Assembly (NCBI GenBank): GCA_039680225.1
Contig: JBDKTK010000012.1
Coordinates: 1 to 6,764, forward strand
Length of the DNA: 6,764 nucleotides
Direction of reading: 5' to 3'
Source of the DNA: JBDKTK01 sp039680225
GTDB taxonomy: Bacteria > Desulfobacterota > Syntrophia > Syntrophales > UBA4778
The position numbers and the translations under genes were made by a program. Position 1 is the stretch's first letter; each line of letters starts with the position of its first letter. The notes beneath the pieces were generated by a model. It was given only the letters and a program-made list of their open reading frames with translations. It made no database searches and was not told where the DNA came from. Positions 5,840 through 6,764 of this stretch are shown in pieces.

Positions 5840-6736
5840 ATGCCGCAAACACTCGGATACCCGTCCGTATACAAATCACCCGAAGGTTATGCGGCGGTGG
5901 CCGCGGCTTACGACAGGGTATTGGCTTCCTGGCCGATCCCTTACGAGACCCGCATGGTCCGGACGCGCTTCGGCGAGACGCACGTGATCGCCTGCGGCAA
6001 TGCGGACGCCCCGCCGCTCATACTCCTGCACGGCGGCATGAACTGCGCTCTCATGTGGATATCCTGCATCGCTGAGCTGGCGCCCCATTTCCGGATCTAC
6101 GCCCCGGACATCATGGGCGATCCGGGCAAAAGCTTTCCCATCCGTGACCTGGGCCGGCCCTCCGATTGCGCCGATTGGGTTGCAGACACGCTCGAAGGAC
6201 TCGGACTCAAGAGCTCAAACATAGGCGGCATATCCTGGGGAGGCGGGATCGCGCTGGCTTCCGCCCTGCTTGCACCCGGCCGGGTCGACCGGGTAATTGC
6301 GATGTGCCCGGGATGGGGCCTGGCCCGGCCCCGCATGCTCGGCTTCCTGCTTTTCTTCTTGCCTGCGATTATGTTCCCGGACAGGGACAGGGTGCGCAGG
6401 CTCCTGCAGCGGCTCAGCGCCACCGAAGCGGCCTTCACATCCCCGCTGGATGATCTGCTGATCGACTGCCTTGCCCTCGCCCTGCAACATTATAAACTGC
6501 GCCCGCGAAAACCGTGGGTATTCAAAGACAGTGAACTCCGGAGCATCAGGACGCCGACGCTGATCCTGATCGGCGACCGGGAAGTCATCTATGATCCTGA
6601 TAAAGTTGCCGCAAAGGCCAGGCGGCTCATCCCGAATGCGCGCGTTGAGATCGTGCCCGGGGCTGGTCATGCTTTATTTTACGACCGTCCAGATATAGTG
6701 AACAGGCGCGTAATCGAGTTTATGGGCAGGGGCTGA
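5840..6736 (+). CDS. Alpha/beta-fold hydrolase (serine esterase/peptidase-like)
   Basis: This 298-residue protein without a signal peptide is probably cytosolic. The alpha/beta-hydrolase landmarks are in order: LLHGG oxyanion loop (62-66), IMGDPGKS (91-98), the nucleophile elbow G-I-S-W-G with Ser132, LILIGDRE with Asp246, and GAGHALF with His277. The triad is therefore complete. A hydrophobic cap segment lies at about 165-181 (GFLLFFLPAIMF). The N-terminal YPSVYKSPEGYAAVAAAYD and the T-RFGETHVIACG strand resemble small bacterial carboxylesterases of the B. subtilis YbfK type, so the reaction is probably ester, thioester or amide hydrolysis, but the substrate is unknown. The start is uncertain: ATG at 5840 is used, while GTG at 5834 is in frame and lies a better distance from the GGGGG at 5819-5823. 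The frame stays open further back inside the GGT-family gene, but that part is a composition artefact. Confidence 0.88.
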   Translation: MPQTLGYPSVYKSPEGYAAVAAAYDRVLASWPIPYETRMVRTRFGETHVIACGNADAPPLILLHGGMNCALMWISCIAELAPHFRIYAPDIMGDPGKSFPIRDLGRPSDCADWVADTLEGLGLKSSNIGGISWGGGIALASALLAPGRVDRVIAMCPGWGLARPRMLGFLLFFLPAIMFPDRDRVRRLLQRLSATEAAFTSPLDDLLIDCLALALQHYKLRPRKPWVFKDSELRSIRTPTLILIGDREVIYDPDKVAAKARRLIPNARVEIVPGAGHALFYDRPDIVNRRVIEFMGRG

Positions 6737-6764
6737 AACGATTCAGATCAATAAAGTATTGGTG
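6737..6764. other. Intergenic end of window, nothing recognised
   Basis: These 28 bases after the hydrolase stop contain no hairpin or gene start that can be supported. They include the word TCAATAAA (6748-6755), also seen just before the two plus-strand gene starts. Confidence 0.4.

Noticed and set aside
5152..5874. Antisense open frames of 240 and 212 residues over the 3' half of the GGT-family gene
   Set aside because: Both are low-complexity translations opposite a well conserved gene, with no family resemblance; typical shadows of GC-rich coding sequence.

Overview
The window looks like a chromosomal stretch from a Gram-negative bacterium with moderately high GC. It carries a MotB-type OmpA domain, a sigma-54-dependent NtrC-family response regulator and two enzymes with Sec signal peptides. 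This combination, together with an AtpI/AtpQ-like protein, is compatible with a Desulfobacterota (deltaproteobacterial) anaerobe. That assignment is inference: no rRNA or other marker gene is present.

Layout. Bases 1-381 (+) are the 3' end of a motB-like gene. Its stop codon directly abuts the stop of a convergent small two-helix membrane protein of the AtpI/AtpQ type (382-648, -). A 248-bp intergenic region follows, with a candidate promoter and a perfect 12-bp palindrome, and leads into a response regulator (897-2273, +). A strong hairpin with A and T tracts on its two sides (2304-2339) lies between that gene and a convergent secreted transglutaminase-like protein (2341-3843, -). A 258-bp divergent promoter region (3844-4101) carries back-to-back TTGACA boxes. 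It separates the transglutaminase-like gene from a gamma-glutamyltransferase-family gene (4102-5829, +), which is followed after 10 bp by an alpha/beta-hydrolase gene (5840-6736, +). The last 28 bases hold nothing recognisable.

How the genes may work together. The divergent block 2341-6736 is the most interesting part. Two exported proteins of peptide- or amide-processing families are transcribed from one shared intergenic region, and a putatively cytosolic alpha/beta hydrolase follows the GGT-family gene. Both exported proteins depart from their family at key positions. The transglutaminase-like domain has Ser where the catalytic Cys is expected. The GGT-like enzyme keeps its autoprocessing Thr but has lost, by my alignment from memory, most residues that recognise the alpha-carboxyl and alpha-amino groups of gamma-glutamate. 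The block could therefore be a divergent exported amide-processing module acting on something other than glutathione-like substrates. This is a hypothesis. The response regulator has all residues needed for phosphorylation and sigma-54 activation. Its kinase is not in the window, and I found no convincing sigma-54 promoter for the neighbouring genes.
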